Source of the DNA: Neisseria zoodegmatis
Lineage (GTDB): Bacteria > Pseudomonadota > Gammaproteobacteria > Burkholderiales > Neisseriaceae
DNA: 64,000 nt
Reading direction: 5' to 3'
NCBI RefSeq assembly: GCF_900187305.1
Contig: NZ_LT906434.1
Location: 2,108,001-2,172,000, forward strand
In this document: piece by piece, positions 36,449 through 46,199 of the stretch
How the letters are laid out: every line of letters begins with the position of its first letter
Numbering within the stretch: position 1 is the first letter of the stretch
Program-made: the position numbers and the translations under genes
Notes under the pieces: model-generated
The model's database searches: none
What the model saw: only the letters and a program-made list of their open reading frames with translations
Told to the model about the DNA's origin: nothing

Positions 36449-39400
36449 ATGCCAGCACAACCGTTTAACCCGCTCACCATTCCCATTTCGGGCACGTCCC
36501 TTATCGAAGCCTCTGCCGGCACAGGCAAAACCTACGGCATTGCCGCTTTGTTTACCCGTTTGATCGTGCTGGAAAAAATGCCCGTAGAAAGCGTGTTGGT
36601 CGTTACCTTTACCAAAGCCGCTACCGCCGAACTGAAAACCCGCCTGCGGGCGCGGTTGGACGATGTGTTATCGGTATTGGAAAACGTGCCGGATGCCGCA
36701 CACCATTCAGACGGCCTCGCCGCGTATTGCGCGCAACACCACGAAGGCGACGTATTTTTACCCAACCTGCTCGAAGCCGCCTTGCAGCAAGAAAGCCAAG
36801 AGCGCCTTACCGTTCGCCTGAAGGCAGCCATCAGCCGCTTCGACAATGCCGCCATTTATACCATTCACGGCTTCTGCCAACGCCTGCTGCGCGATTATGC
36901 CTTTTTCTGCCAAGCCCCTTTCGACGTAGAACTAACCGAAGACACGCGCGAACGCCTGCTGGTGCCCGCCCAAGACTTCTGGCGCGAAAACGTGTCGCAC
37001 AATCCGCTATTGGCCAAACTCGTGTTCGAGCACCGCCACACGCCCGAAACCATGCTTTCCGAAATCAAAAGCTTTATCGGCCGCCCCTATCTGGCTTTCA
37101 GACGGCCTGAAAGCAATATCGAAACCGCACAAAAGACATTGGCGGAATGCTGGGAAAATATCCGCGCCCAACTGCCCGAATTGGCGCAAACCTTTTGGAC
37201 AATCCACCCCGTTTTAAACGGCAACAAATACCGCAAAAACACCTTCCAAAGCGTTTTTGCCTTACTGGAAGCCGCAGCAGAAAGCAACACCCTGCCTTCC
37301 AACCACGACAAACTCCCCCTTTTTGCCGCCGACGCTCTTGAAGCCGCCACCAAAAAAACCGCCGCGCCCGACACCGCCGCCTTTGCCCGCTTAAACATAC
37401 TCGCACGGCTGGGCGAATGCTTCAACGGTTTGGCCGAAGCCGAACAAAACACCCTGATACAGCTGCAACTCGACATGCTGCAATACATCGGCAATGCGTT
37501 GGAGGCCGAAAAAAAATCCCGCCGCGAACGCAGTTTCGACGACCTGCTGCTCGATGTTTACCATGCCCTTATCCGCAGCCCGCACCGCGAACAATTGGCA
37601 CAAACCGTTGCAGCCGTTTGGAAAGCCGCCCTGATCGACGAATTTCAAGACACCGACCCCCTGCAATACGAAATATTCAAACAACTGTTTATCCGTCAGG
37701 GCAACCCGCTGTTTTTGGTCGGCGATCCCAAACAGGCGATTTACAGCTTTCGCGGAGCCGACATCTACGCCTACATGCAGGCCGCCGAAGATGCCGACGC
37801 CCGCTACACCCTGACCACCAACTTCCGCAGCCACGCCAAACTGATCAACGGCATCGGCGCCTTGTTCAAACAGAAACACCGCCCCTTCGTGCTCGACAGC
37901 ATCGACTATGCCGATGTAAACGCCGCCCGCAGCGAAAGCCGTCTGAATCCGCCCAAAACCGCCGTTTCCATACGCTGGCTCAACCACGAAACCGACGGCG
38001 GCGGCAACAAAGATGCCCTGCGCAGCCGTGCGGCGGATAACTGTGCCGACGAAATAGCCGCCGTTCTCAACGATGCCGCGGCAGGCCGTCTGAATTATCA
38101 GAAAAACACCGCCGGCCCCGCCGTGCCGCTGCAATCGGGGCAGATTGCCGTACTCGTGCGCACCCACAACGAAGGGCAGATGATTGCCAAAGCCCTGAAA
38201 CAACGCAACATCCAAAGCGTGCTGCTGCAACGCGAATCGGTGTTTGCCTCAGAAGAAGCCGAGGCCGTTGACGCTCTGATCGGCTTCTGGCTGCAACCAC
38301 AACGCACCGAAACATTGCGCTTCGTGCTCGGCGGCATATTGTTCCGCTACACCGCCGCCATGCTCCACGAACTCAACCGCAACGAAACCGCACTGCTCTC
38401 GTGGATCAACTCCGCCCAAACCGCCGCCGAAGTATGGCAGCAACACGGCATCTACGCCGCCATGCAGCACTTTGCCGCCGAACACGGCATCGAAGCCCGC
38501 CTGCTCTCGCGCGGCAGCACCCGCAGTCTCACCAACTACCATCAACTGATCGAACGCTTGGCCGAAGAAGACGAACAAAGCCGCTCCCCCGCCGCACTCC
38601 GGGAATGGCTCAAAAACCAGATTCAGACGGCCCAAAACGCCGAACATCCCAAAGGCGAAAACAATCTGCTGCGGCTCGAAAGCGACGAAAACCTCGTCAA
38701 AATCGTGACCATGCACGCCGCCAAAGGCTTGCAGTACCCGCTCGTATATTGCCCGTTTGTGTGGGATGCCAAAGAAAACAACCTCAAAGGCTGGCAGATT
38801 CTGCACCGTTCCCACCAAACCACCGAACTGCTGCACGAAAAACAGCTCGACGACGCCGACCGCAACCAGCTCGCCGACGAAAACCTGAGCGAAAACCTGC
38901 GCCTGCTGTATGTTGCCCTCACCCGCGCCGAAGAGCATTTAGTTATCTATGCCGCCTATTGCAGCAACACGCCCGACAACACCTTCGCCTATCTGCTCGA
39001 AGGCACCGCCGACAGCCGCCGCGCCGACATCGCCGCCGCTTATACCGCCGCAAAAAAAGAAGCCGCCACCATGCTGAAAAACAACTGGCAGCGGTTCATC
39101 GGCAATGCCCCTGCGGATACCGACTTCAGCTTTACCGACACCCCGCCCGAACAGGCGGTTTACCGATTGCCGCCCGTTTCAGACGGCCTCTACCAAGCAG
39201 CCGGCGTTTCTGCACGCCCGTTCGAGTTCATACGCCATACCAGCTTTACCGGCTTGAGCCGCCACACCCGCAACACCGACGAACATACCCGCGAAGAACT
39301 GCAACCGGCCATCGACACAGCGGAAACCGCAACCGACGCACCTTTATCCGCCATGCCGTCTGAACACACCGATACCCGCAGCATCCACACCTTCCCGCGC

Positions 39401-40072
39401 GGCGCAAGCGCAGGCGTGTGCCTGCACGAAATACTCGAAACCTTCGATTTCGGCTCTCCCGCCGCCGCACAAAGCGAAACCGTTGCCGCCACGCTGGAAC
39501 ACTACGGTTTCGATGCCGGCTGGCTGCCCGCCGTTACCGCCATGCTCGACCACACCCGCCTCTCCCCACTCGACGGCCAAACCGCGCTGGCCGACATTCC
39601 CGCCACACAACGCCTTGCCGAAATGGGCTTTACCCTGTTTATGCACGACTTCACACTCAACCGTTTGCAGCAATGGTTCGCCGAAACAGAACACGGGCTG
39701 CCCGCCGAATGCGCCACCGCCGCCAAACTGCTCGACTTCAACGACGTTAACGGTTTTTTAAACGGCTTCATCGATATGGTCTGCCGCGATTCAGACGGCC
39801 TCGTTACCGTAATCGACTATAAATCCAACCATTTAGGCTACACCGCAGAAGATTACACCCAAGCAGCCATGAACGAAGCCGTCGCCCACCACCACTATTA
39901 CCTGCAAGCCCTGATTTACGCCATTGCCACCGCCCGTCACTTCGCCTCACGCCAGCAGCCCCTGCACACCGTTGCTGTGCGCTATCTCTTTCTGCGCGGC
40001 TTAGACGGCAGCGGCAACAACGGCATCTGGTCGTGGAACATCGACACCGCCTTATTGCGGGAATGGCTGTAA
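36449..40072 (+). CDS. recB: RecBCD nuclease/helicase subunit RecB
   Basis: Helicase-nuclease of the RecBCD enzyme for double-strand break repair and recombination. It has 1207 residues. The ATP loop ASAGTGKTYGIAALFTRL begins near residue 22, helicase motifs QAIYSFRGADIYAYMQ lie near 430 and MHAAKGLQYPLVYCPF near 755, and the C-terminal nuclease motif GFIDMVCRDSDGLVTVIDYK near 1103 holds the catalytic Asp and Lys. It carries eight DUS cores inside the gene. recC and recD are not in the window, so the subunits are encoded apart. Confidence 0.97.
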   Translation: MPAQPFNPLTIPISGTSLIEASAGTGKTYGIAALFTRLIVLEKMPVESVLVVTFTKAATAELKTRLRARLDDVLSVLENVPDAAHHSDGLAAYCAQHHEGDVFLPNLLEAALQQESQERLTVRLKAAISRFDNAAIYTIHGFCQRLLRDYAFFCQAPFDVELTEDTRERLLVPAQDFWRENVSHNPLLAKLVFEHRHTPETMLSEIKSFIGRPYLAFRRPESNIETAQKTLAECWENIRAQLPELAQTFWTIHPVLNGNKYRKNTFQSVFALLEAAAESNTLPSNHDKLPLFAADALEAATKKTAAPDTAAFARLNILARLGECFNGLAEAEQNTLIQLQLDMLQYIGNALEAEKKSRRERSFDDLLLDVYHALIRSPHREQLAQTVAAVWKAALIDEFQDTDPLQYEIFKQLFIRQGNPLFLVGDPKQAIYSFRGADIYAYMQAAEDADARYTLTTNFRSHAKLINGIGALFKQKHRPFVLDSIDYADVNAARSESRLNPPKTAVSIRWLNHETDGGGNKDALRSRAADNCADEIAAVLNDAAAGRLNYQKNTAGPAVPLQSGQIAVLVRTHNEGQMIAKALKQRNIQSVLLQRESVFASEEAEAVDALIGFWLQPQRTETLRFVLGGILFRYTAAMLHELNRNETALLSWINSAQTAAEVWQQHGIYAAMQHFAAEHGIEARLLSRGSTRSLTNYHQLIERLAEEDEQSRSPAALREWLKNQIQTAQNAEHPKGENNLLRLESDENLVKIVTMHAAKGLQYPLVYCPFVWDAKENNLKGWQILHRSHQTTELLHEKQLDDADRNQLADENLSENLRLLYVALTRAEEHLVIYAAYCSNTPDNTFAYLLEGTADSRRADIAAAYTAAKKEAATMLKNNWQRFIGNAPADTDFSFTDTPPEQAVYRLPPVSDGLYQAAGVSARPFEFIRHTSFTGLSRHTRNTDEHTREELQPAIDTAETATDAPLSAMPSEHTDTRSIHTFPRGASAGVCLHEILETFDFGSPAAAQSETVAATLEHYGFDAGWLPAVTAMLDHTRLSPLDGQTALADIPATQRLAEMGFTLFMHDFTLNRLQQWFAETEHGLPAECATAAKLLDFNDVNGFLNGFIDMVCRDSDGLVTVIDYKSNHLGYTAEDYTQAAMNEAVAHHHYYLQALIYAIATARHFASRQQPLHTVAVRYLFLRGLDGSGNNGIWSWNIDTALLREWL

Positions 40073-40101
40073 CAAACCAAACATCCTACACAACACCCGT
40101 C

Positions 40102-40124
40102 ATACTCGGGCCTGACCCGAGTAT
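40102..40124 (+). terminator. Hairpin after recB
   Basis: ATACTCGGG (40102-40110) pairs with CCCGAGTAT (40116-40124) around a 5-base loop, 30 bases past the recB stop. There is no long T run, so termination would be weak. Confidence 0.5.
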
Positions 40125-40188
40125 CTTCCGCCTTGTCGAAATGCCATTCCCGTTTGCAACAACGCCTATCCTGCCGCCCCTTATTTTC

Positions 40189-40217
40189 TTGACAACGCAG
40201 TCAAAGAATAAGATAAT
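40189..40217 (+). promoter_or_regulatory. Strong promoter of rpsU
   Basis: A perfect TTGACA (40189-40194), a 17-base spacer and GATAAT (40212-40217) form a near-consensus sigma-70 promoter. The start would be near 40224, giving a leader of about 190 bases before rpsU. Confidence 0.75.
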
Positions 40218-40286
40218 CCGCTAACTATTGCGCAGCCGTTTGACACGGCTCGTTATTTTTCCGGCACACCCGTCCGTGCCGCCGTT

Positions 40287-40307
40287 AGGAGGTGATGTTT
40301 ACATCAC
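40287..40307 (+). promoter_or_regulatory. Perfect Shine-Dalgarno mimic and small hairpin in the rpsU leader
   Basis: AGGAGGTGAT (40287-40296) is fully complementary to the 16S rRNA 3' end, yet it lies about 120 bases before rpsU and only two bases before an ATG. GTGATGT and ACATCAC (40292-40298, 40301-40307) can pair and hide part of it. The frame from that ATG runs into rpsU without a stop. A regulatory role is inference. Confidence 0.45.
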
Positions 40308-40414
40308 GGCGCGTATCCCGCCCCGCCGCAAGGCCGACAGCGATACAACAAAACCCCATTCACAGGCCGTCTGAAAAACAAGAAGGCCGAAACCAAAATA
40401 TTGAAGGAAATAAA

Positions 40415-40627
40415 ATGCCTGCTATTCGTGTAAAAGAAAACGAACCTTTTGAAGTTGCCATGCGCCGTTTCAAACGCGCTGTTGAAAAAACCGGCCTGCT
40501 GACCGAACTGCGCGCCCGCGAAGCTTACGAAAAACCGACTACCGAGCGCAAACGCAAAAAAGCCGCTGCGGTTAAACGTCTGCAAAAACGCCTGCGCAGC
40601 CAACAACTGCCTCCGAAACTCTACTAA
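40415..40627 (+). CDS. rpsU: 30S ribosomal protein bS21
   Basis: Small basic ribosomal protein near the 16S 3' end that helps initiation. It has 70 residues from ATG 40415 ([20 protein letters not shown]), behind GAAGGAAAT. It opens the macromolecular synthesis cluster rpsU-yqeY-dnaG-rpoD. An N-terminally longer frame from 40295 is open but unlike any bS21. Confidence 0.97.
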   Translation: MPAIRVKENEPFEVAMRRFKRAVEKTGLLTELRAREAYEKPTTERKRKKAAAVKRLQKRLRSQQLPPKLY

Positions 40628-40658
40628 TCACACTTTCTGAATAATGTGATTAAGCAAT

Positions 40659-40690
40659 ACACCGTAAAGCCTTGCGCTTTGCGGTGTTTT
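40659..40690 (+). terminator. Terminator-like hairpin after rpsU
   Basis: A 12-bp stem with one G-T pair (40659-40670 with 40676-40687) and a 5-base loop is followed by TTT. It should let rpsU be made in excess over dnaG and rpoD, as known for this cluster in other bacteria. Confidence 0.7.
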
Positions 40691-40926
40691 GGCTTGTATA
40701 AGAAACAAACTTTACTAACTAAATCAATCCCACAAACACACCGCCACGAAACCTTTTCATGCTTCGTCACACCAAGAAGCAGCAGCGTCAAACAGCTACA
40801 TTCAAAACCGCCGCACACACAAACGGCCGTTTGCCCCGCATTTCCGCCCGAAATGCCGAAACAGCTTGTTTTTAAACCAAACAACACCATTAAAATGGTT
40901 TGAAACCCCAACAAAGTGAGCCCGCC

Positions 40927-41373
40927 ATGAGCCTGAAAGCGCAACTTTCCGAAGACATGAAAACCGCCATGCGCGCCAAAGACAGCGTTACCCTGTCCAC
41001 CGTGCGCCTTATCAACGCCGCCATCAAGCAGTTTGAAGTGGACGAGCGCACGGAAGCCGACGACGCCAAAGTGATTGCCATCATTACCAAGATGGTGAAA
41101 CAGCGCAACGACAGCGCCAAAATCTACACCGACGCCGGCCGCGCCGATTTGGCGGAAAAAGAAAACGCCGAAACCGAAGTGCTCAAACGCTACCTGCCGC
41201 AAATGATGTCGCCTGAAGAAATCCGCAGCGCAGTAGAGGCAGCCGTTGCCGAAACCGGCGCGGCAGGCATGGCCGATATGGGCAAAGTAATGGGCGTATT
41301 GAAAACCCGATTGGCCGGAAAAGCCGACATGGGCGAAGTGAACAAAGTGCTGAAATCGGTGCTCGCCGCCTGA
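40927..41373 (+). CDS. GatB/YqeY domain protein
   Basis: A 148-residue protein of the YqeY family, related to the tail domain of the amidotransferase GatB, which contacts tRNA. It starts MSLKAQLSEDMKTAMRAKD at 40927 and has the conserved LPQMMSPEEIRSAV and DMGKVMGVLKTRLAGKAD stretches. Its role is unclear; it is often found between rpsU and dnaG, as here, which supports the call. Confidence 0.93.
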   Translation: MSLKAQLSEDMKTAMRAKDSVTLSTVRLINAAIKQFEVDERTEADDAKVIAIITKMVKQRNDSAKIYTDAGRADLAEKENAETEVLKRYLPQMMSPEEIRSAVEAAVAETGAAGMADMGKVMGVLKTRLAGKADMGEVNKVLKSVLAA

Positions 41374-41380
41374 TCCGAAA

Positions 41381-41429
41381 AGGCCGTCTGAAAGAAAACG
41401 CCTTCTCAAACGTCTCTTTCAGACGGCCT
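41381..41429. repeat. DUS-pair inverted repeat between yqeY and dnaG
   Basis: A 15-bp perfect stem (41381-41395 with 41415-41429), DUS in each arm, encloses a 19-base loop. It ends only 12 bases before the dnaG start, so it may attenuate transcription into dnaG. Confidence 0.75.
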
Positions 41430-41441
41430 CGATACATAACC

Positions 41442-43217
41442 ATGATACCGAGTGAATTTATCGACGAGCTGCTGGCCAAAGTCGATATCGTAGATATTAT
41501 CGACGAGCATGTGCCGCTGAAAAAAGGCGGCGCCAACTACATGGCCTGCTGCCCGTTTCACAAAGAAAAATCGCCGTCGTTTTCCGTCAGCCCGCAGAAA
41601 CAGTTTTACCACTGTTTTGGTTGCGGCGCGCACGGTTCGGCCATCGGGTTCATCATGGAATATCAAGGCTTGAGCTTTACCGAAGCCGTGCAGTATTTGG
41701 CCGACCGCGTCGGCATGACCGTACCGCGCACCCGCGGTCAGCAGGAAAACCCCGAACAGCGCGCGCAACGCAAGAAAAAACAGCAAACGCTGGAAGAAAC
41801 CACCGAAGCCGCCGCCGCTTTTTATACAGGCCGTCTGAAACAAGATGTCCATGCGCAGCAATATCTCAGCGGGCGCGGTTTGAGTGCCGAAATCATCGAG
41901 CATTACGGATTGGGTTACGCGCCCGACAGTTGGCAGCCGCTGGCGCAGATTTTCCAGCCCTACCCCAACACGCCGCTCGTAGAAAGCGGCATGGTTATCG
42001 AAAAAGACGGCAAATATTACGACCGTTTCCGCGACCGCATCATGTTCCCCATCCGCAACCAGCGCGGACAAGTGATCGGCTTCGGCGGGCGGATACTCGA
42101 CAAGGGAGAGCCGAAATACCTCAACTCCCCCGAAACGCCGCTGTTCGATAAAGGCCGCAACCTCTACGGCCTGCACGAAGGCCGCGCCGCCATCAAAGAC
42201 GCAGGGCGCATTTTGGTGGTGGAAGGCTATATGGACGTGGTCGCTTTGGCGCAGTTCGGCATCGGTTACAGCGTCGCCGCGCTGGGCACCGCCACCACCG
42301 CCGACCACATCAAGCTGCTGATGCGCCAAACCGACAGCATTTACTTCTGCTTCGACGGCGACCGTGCCGGCAGAAAAGCCGCATGGCGGGCTTTAGAAAA
42401 CGCCTTGCCGCAACTGAAAGACGACAAATCGCTGCATTTCCTGTTTTTGCCGGAAGAGCACGACCCCGACAGCTACATCCGCGCATACGGCAAAACACCG
42501 TTTGAAGATGCCCTGCTCAACCAAAGCAAACCCCTGTCGGAATATTTTTGGGAACACCTTTCAGACGGCCTTAATCTGGATACGCAGGAAGGCAAAGCCG
42601 AACTGGTCAAAACCAGCTCGCCCCTGCTGGCACAGATTACCGCACCCGCTTTAGGCTTTTTATTAAGGCAGCGTTTAAGCGAACTGGTGGGCATCGACAC
42701 CGCCGATCTCGCCCGCCTGATGGGCGAAGAAGCCCCCAAACGCCAAGCCCGGCAGAAAAATTACAAACTGCCCAAAGAAACCTTTAAACAACCGCAAATG
42801 TCTACATTGGCGGAACGCCAGATACGCAGCCTCTTGATAAATCCCGCATGGGCTTCATATATAGACCTGCCCGAATATCTGACCCTAACCGGCGATTTTG
42901 CCTGCCTAGCCAATCTCGCCGAGCTGATCAACAGCCAGCCGGAGCCGCCCACAGGCGCGCGTATTTTGGAGCACATGCGTGGAAGCCCTTATGAAGCCAC
43001 GATAAACCGGATTTTCCAAAACGCGCTCAACGACCTGGAAGCACTGGAAGGCAACAGCGAAGAAGATTGCGAAAGTTTCCAACTCGGCATGGCCAAACTC
43101 CTGAACGAGTTGAAAAACGCTCAAATTGAGGCATTAAAAGAAAAAAACCGGCAAACCGGTTTAAACGAAAGTGAAAAAAAACTGCTGCTGGCACTATTAA
43201 CGCCAAGCGCACGATAA
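41442..43217 (+). CDS. dnaG: DNA primase
   Basis: Makes RNA primers for replication. It has 591 residues: N-terminal CHC2 zinc finger (CCPFHKEKSPSFSV, then YHCFGCGAHG, about residues 40-64), the TOPRIM domain with VVEGYMDVVAL near 263 and FDGDRAGRKAAW near 305, and a C-terminal helicase-binding domain. It is part of the macromolecular synthesis cluster. Two DUS cores are inside the gene. Confidence 0.97.
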   Translation: MIPSEFIDELLAKVDIVDIIDEHVPLKKGGANYMACCPFHKEKSPSFSVSPQKQFYHCFGCGAHGSAIGFIMEYQGLSFTEAVQYLADRVGMTVPRTRGQQENPEQRAQRKKKQQTLEETTEAAAAFYTGRLKQDVHAQQYLSGRGLSAEIIEHYGLGYAPDSWQPLAQIFQPYPNTPLVESGMVIEKDGKYYDRFRDRIMFPIRNQRGQVIGFGGRILDKGEPKYLNSPETPLFDKGRNLYGLHEGRAAIKDAGRILVVEGYMDVVALAQFGIGYSVAALGTATTADHIKLLMRQTDSIYFCFDGDRAGRKAAWRALENALPQLKDDKSLHFLFLPEEHDPDSYIRAYGKTPFEDALLNQSKPLSEYFWEHLSDGLNLDTQEGKAELVKTSSPLLAQITAPALGFLLRQRLSELVGIDTADLARLMGEEAPKRQARQKNYKLPKETFKQPQMSTLAERQIRSLLINPAWASYIDLPEYLTLTGDFACLANLAELINSQPEPPTGARILEHMRGSPYEATINRIFQNALNDLEALEGNSEEDCESFQLGMAKLLNELKNAQIEALKEKNRQTGLNESEKKLLLALLTPSAR

Positions 43218-43343
43218 AACCCAAGGCCGTCTGAAAAACATATACCCCGCTGCAACCGAGTCGTCTTGTACCTACCGCAGAATACCCTACCGATTTGTTT
43301 CAGACGGCCGCCAATCCGTTAAACCATTCATCGAGAACATTCT

Positions 43344-45302
43344 ATGTCCACCGAACACAGCAATACACACGACAGCGAATACGAAGAACAAGACGACAAC
43401 CGTCCGCTCACCCTTGAAGAGCAGCGGGCACGGTTACGCCAGCTCATTATCATGGGTAAAGAGCGAGGCTACATCACCTACTCCGAAATCAACGACGCCC
43501 TGCCTGATGATATGTCTGACGCAGAGCAAATCGACAACATCGTCAGCATGATTTCAGGCTTGGGCATCCAAGTGACCGAGCAGGCGCCCGATGCCGAAGA
43601 AATGCTGATGAGCGACAACACCGCCGCCATCACCGACGACGACGCCGTTGCCGAAGCCGAAGCCGCCCTGTCCAGCGTTGACAGCGAATTCGGCCGCACC
43701 ACCGACCCCGTGCGTATGTACATGCGCGAAATGGGTCAGGTCGATCTGCTGACCCGCGAAGACGAAATCATCATCGCCAAAAAAATCGAAAACGCTCTGA
43801 AAAACATGGTACAGGCCATTTCCGCCTGCCCCGGTTCGATTACCGAAATTTTGGAGCTGATCGGGCGCATCCGCGCCGATGAAATCAAAGTCGACGAAGT
43901 TGTAGAAGCCATTATCGACCCCAACGAAGTATTGCTCAACGAACTGGGCTTAGGCCATCTGGAAACTGCCGCACCGGCCGACAACAGCGATACCGACGAC
44001 AGCGACGACAGCGACAACGACAGCGAAGATGACGAAGACGAAAGCAGCCCCGAAGCCATCGCCGCCACCAACTTGGAAGAGCTGAAGCAAAAAGTGCTCG
44101 AACATTTTGAACGCATCCAAGAAGATTACGACAAAATGATCGCCGCGCTGACCAAACACGACAGCCGCCATGAAACCTATTTGGAACACCGCGACGCCAT
44201 CGCTTCCAAACTGCTCGAAGTACGTTTCGCCACCCGTCAGATTGAAGCCTTGAGCAGCAACTTGCGCGAACGCGTGGAAAACATCCGCAGACTCGAACGC
44301 GAAATCCGCGATATCTGCTTGGATCGCGTTCATATGGACAGAGACTATTTCATCAACTACTTCCTGCCCGAAATCACACGCTTGGATTGGGTTGAAGAAG
44401 AAGTGGCCAAAGGCAAAGTTTGGAGCAACGCGCTCGACCGCTTCCGCCATGCCATTATCGAGAAACAAACCGCGCTGGCCGACATGGAAACCGAAACCCG
44501 CATTTCCATCGAAGAGCTGAAAGAAATCAATAAAAACATGGTGATCAGCGAAAAAGAAACCGCTGCCGCCAAGCAGGAAATGATTCAGGCCAACTTGCGT
44601 TTGGTGATTTCGATTGCTAAAAAATACACCAACCGCGGCTTGCAGTTCCTTGATTTGATTCAGGAAGGCAATATCGGTTTGATGAAAGCCGTGGATAAGT
44701 TCGAATACCGCCGCGGTTACAAATTCTCTACTTACGCCACATGGTGGATTCGTCAGGCCATTACCCGCTCGATTGCCGACCAAGCGCGCACCATCCGTAT
44801 TCCGGTTCACATGATTGAAACCATCAACAAAATGAACCGCATTTCGCGCCAATATCTGCAAGAAACCGGCGAAGAGCCTGATTCTGCCAAACTGGCCGAA
44901 CTGATGGAAATGCCCGAAGACAAAATCCGCAAAATCATGAAAATCGCCAAAGAGCCGATTTCCATGGAAACGCCAATCGGTGACGACGACGATTCGCATT
45001 TGGGCGATTTCATCGAAGACGTGAACAATGTCGCTCCGGCAGACGCGGCCATGTATTCGAGCCTGCACGAAGTTACCAAAGAAGTGCTGGAAAGCCTGAC
45101 TCCGCGCGAAGCAAAAGTATTGCGTATGCGCTTCGGTATCGACATGAACACCGACCACACGCTGGAAGAAGTGGGCAAGCAGTTCGACGTAACCCGCGAA
45201 CGTATCCGCCAAATCGAAGCCAAAGCATTGCGCAAACTGCGTCACCCGACCCGCAGCGACCGCTTGAGAAGCTTCTTGGACAGCGAAGAGAACAAGCAGT
45301 AA
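43344..45302 (+). CDS. rpoD: RNA polymerase primary sigma factor RpoD
   Basis: Housekeeping sigma factor, 652 residues. Region 1.1 is at the N-terminus, region 1.2 near residue 120 ([16 protein letters not shown]), region 2 near 430 ([20 protein letters not shown]), region 3 near 485 and region 4 near 585-640 ([20 protein letters not shown]). A very acidic Asp/Ser/Glu run of about 25 residues near 212-236 lies in the non-conserved part. It ends the cluster begun by rpsU and is followed by a strong terminator. Confidence 0.97.
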   Translation: MSTEHSNTHDSEYEEQDDNRPLTLEEQRARLRQLIIMGKERGYITYSEINDALPDDMSDAEQIDNIVSMISGLGIQVTEQAPDAEEMLMSDNTAAITDDDAVAEAEAALSSVDSEFGRTTDPVRMYMREMGQVDLLTREDEIIIAKKIENALKNMVQAISACPGSITEILELIGRIRADEIKVDEVVEAIIDPNEVLLNELGLGHLETAAPADNSDTDDSDDSDNDSEDDEDESSPEAIAATNLEELKQKVLEHFERIQEDYDKMIAALTKHDSRHETYLEHRDAIASKLLEVRFATRQIEALSSNLRERVENIRRLEREIRDICLDRVHMDRDYFINYFLPEITRLDWVEEEVAKGKVWSNALDRFRHAIIEKQTALADMETETRISIEELKEINKNMVISEKETAAAKQEMIQANLRLVISIAKKYTNRGLQFLDLIQEGNIGLMKAVDKFEYRRGYKFSTYATWWIRQAITRSIADQARTIRIPVHMIETINKMNRISRQYLQETGEEPDSAKLAELMEMPEDKIRKIMKIAKEPISMETPIGDDDDSHLGDFIEDVNNVAPADAAMYSSLHEVTKEVLESLTPREAKVLRMRFGIDMNTDHTLEEVGKQFDVTRERIRQIEAKALRKLRHPTRSDRLRSFLDSEENKQ

Positions 45303-45338
45303 TCTCTATTCACCATCAAAGCTTCTGTACATAAATGA

Positions 45339-45371
45339 AAAAGGCCGTCTGAATATTTCAGACGGCCTTTT
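45339..45371. terminator. DUS-pair terminator after rpoD
   Basis: A 15-bp perfect stem (45339-45353 with 45357-45371), a 3-base loop and flanking A and T runs make a bidirectional terminator between rpoD and the Sel1 gene. Confidence 0.88.
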
Positions 45372-45387
45372 CTTCATTACATTCTTA

Positions 45388-46026
45388 TTACATTCTTTTC
45401 TTTTTCAATACCGATGTAGCTTTAACATCGCCTTGCTCGGCAGCTTTGACCAACCAATGCTTGGCTTTTGCTTGGTTGCGCTTCACGCCCGTGCCGTTCA
45501 AATACATCATGCCGATTTTGAATTGGCTTTCGACTTCGCCTTTTTCTGCGGCTTGTTCGTACCACTCGGCGGCCTTACGATGGTTGCGTTTCACACCTTT
45601 TCCGGATTCGTATAACGCAGCGAGGTTTACCATAGCATTCACTTGGCCGAGTTCCGCAGCTTTTGCATACCACTCAACCGCAATAACGTAATCGGGGCGC
45701 ACACCCCAGCCGTTTTCATACAATAAACCCAAATGATAAATGGCGTTCACATGGTTTTGTGCGGCGGCCTTTTCCCACCACTGTTTGGCTTGGGCGTAGT
45801 CTAAAGGTCGGCTGATGCCGTCTGAAAACATCATGCCCAATTGGTTTTGCGCATTGGCATCGCCTTGCTCGGCAAGGGCTTTCATGATTTTATGGGCTTC
45901 TTCGTATTGGCCTTTGCTGTATGCTTCTTTGGCCTGTTGGTAGGTACCCGGTTGTACGTTTGCACAGGCGGATAATGCCAGAAAAATTGCGCACGAAGGC
46001 GCTGCAAGCCAACGTAAAACTTTCAT
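45388..46026 (-). CDS. Sel1-repeat lipoprotein
   Basis: A 212-residue protein with a signal peptide and lipobox (FLALSACANV, Cys near residue 21), then about five Sel1/TPR-like repeats of 36 residues, each with an AAEWYEQAAEKGEVESQFKI-type pattern. Such proteins hold protein-protein contacts in the periplasm or outer membrane. No partner is suggested by neighbours; it is a single gene. Confidence 0.9.
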   Translation of the reverse strand: MKVLRWLAAPSCAIFLALSACANVQPGTYQQAKEAYSKGQYEEAHKIMKALAEQGDANAQNQLGMMFSDGISRPLDYAQAKQWWEKAAAQNHVNAIYHLGLLYENGWGVRPDYVIAVEWYAKAAELGQVNAMVNLAALYESGKGVKRNHRKAAEWYEQAAEKGEVESQFKIGMMYLNGTGVKRNQAKAKHWLVKAAEQGDVKATSVLKKKRM

Positions 46027-46199
46027 TATTCTTCCTTTCTAAAGTGAGTGCACGCTGAAAAATGACATTATACTAATAACCATCTACACAACCGTCACTT
46101 AATAAACAAACGGCATATTATTCTTACCATAGGTTACTTCAAACGGGTTTTTCCGCTACAATCTACTAAATATCATAAACTTAACAAAAGGAGAGAAGC

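Noticed and set aside
38401..39363. A 320-codon open frame inside recB
   Set aside because: Same pattern of Arg/His-rich translation in the shifted frame of recB; no ribosome binding site or family likeness.
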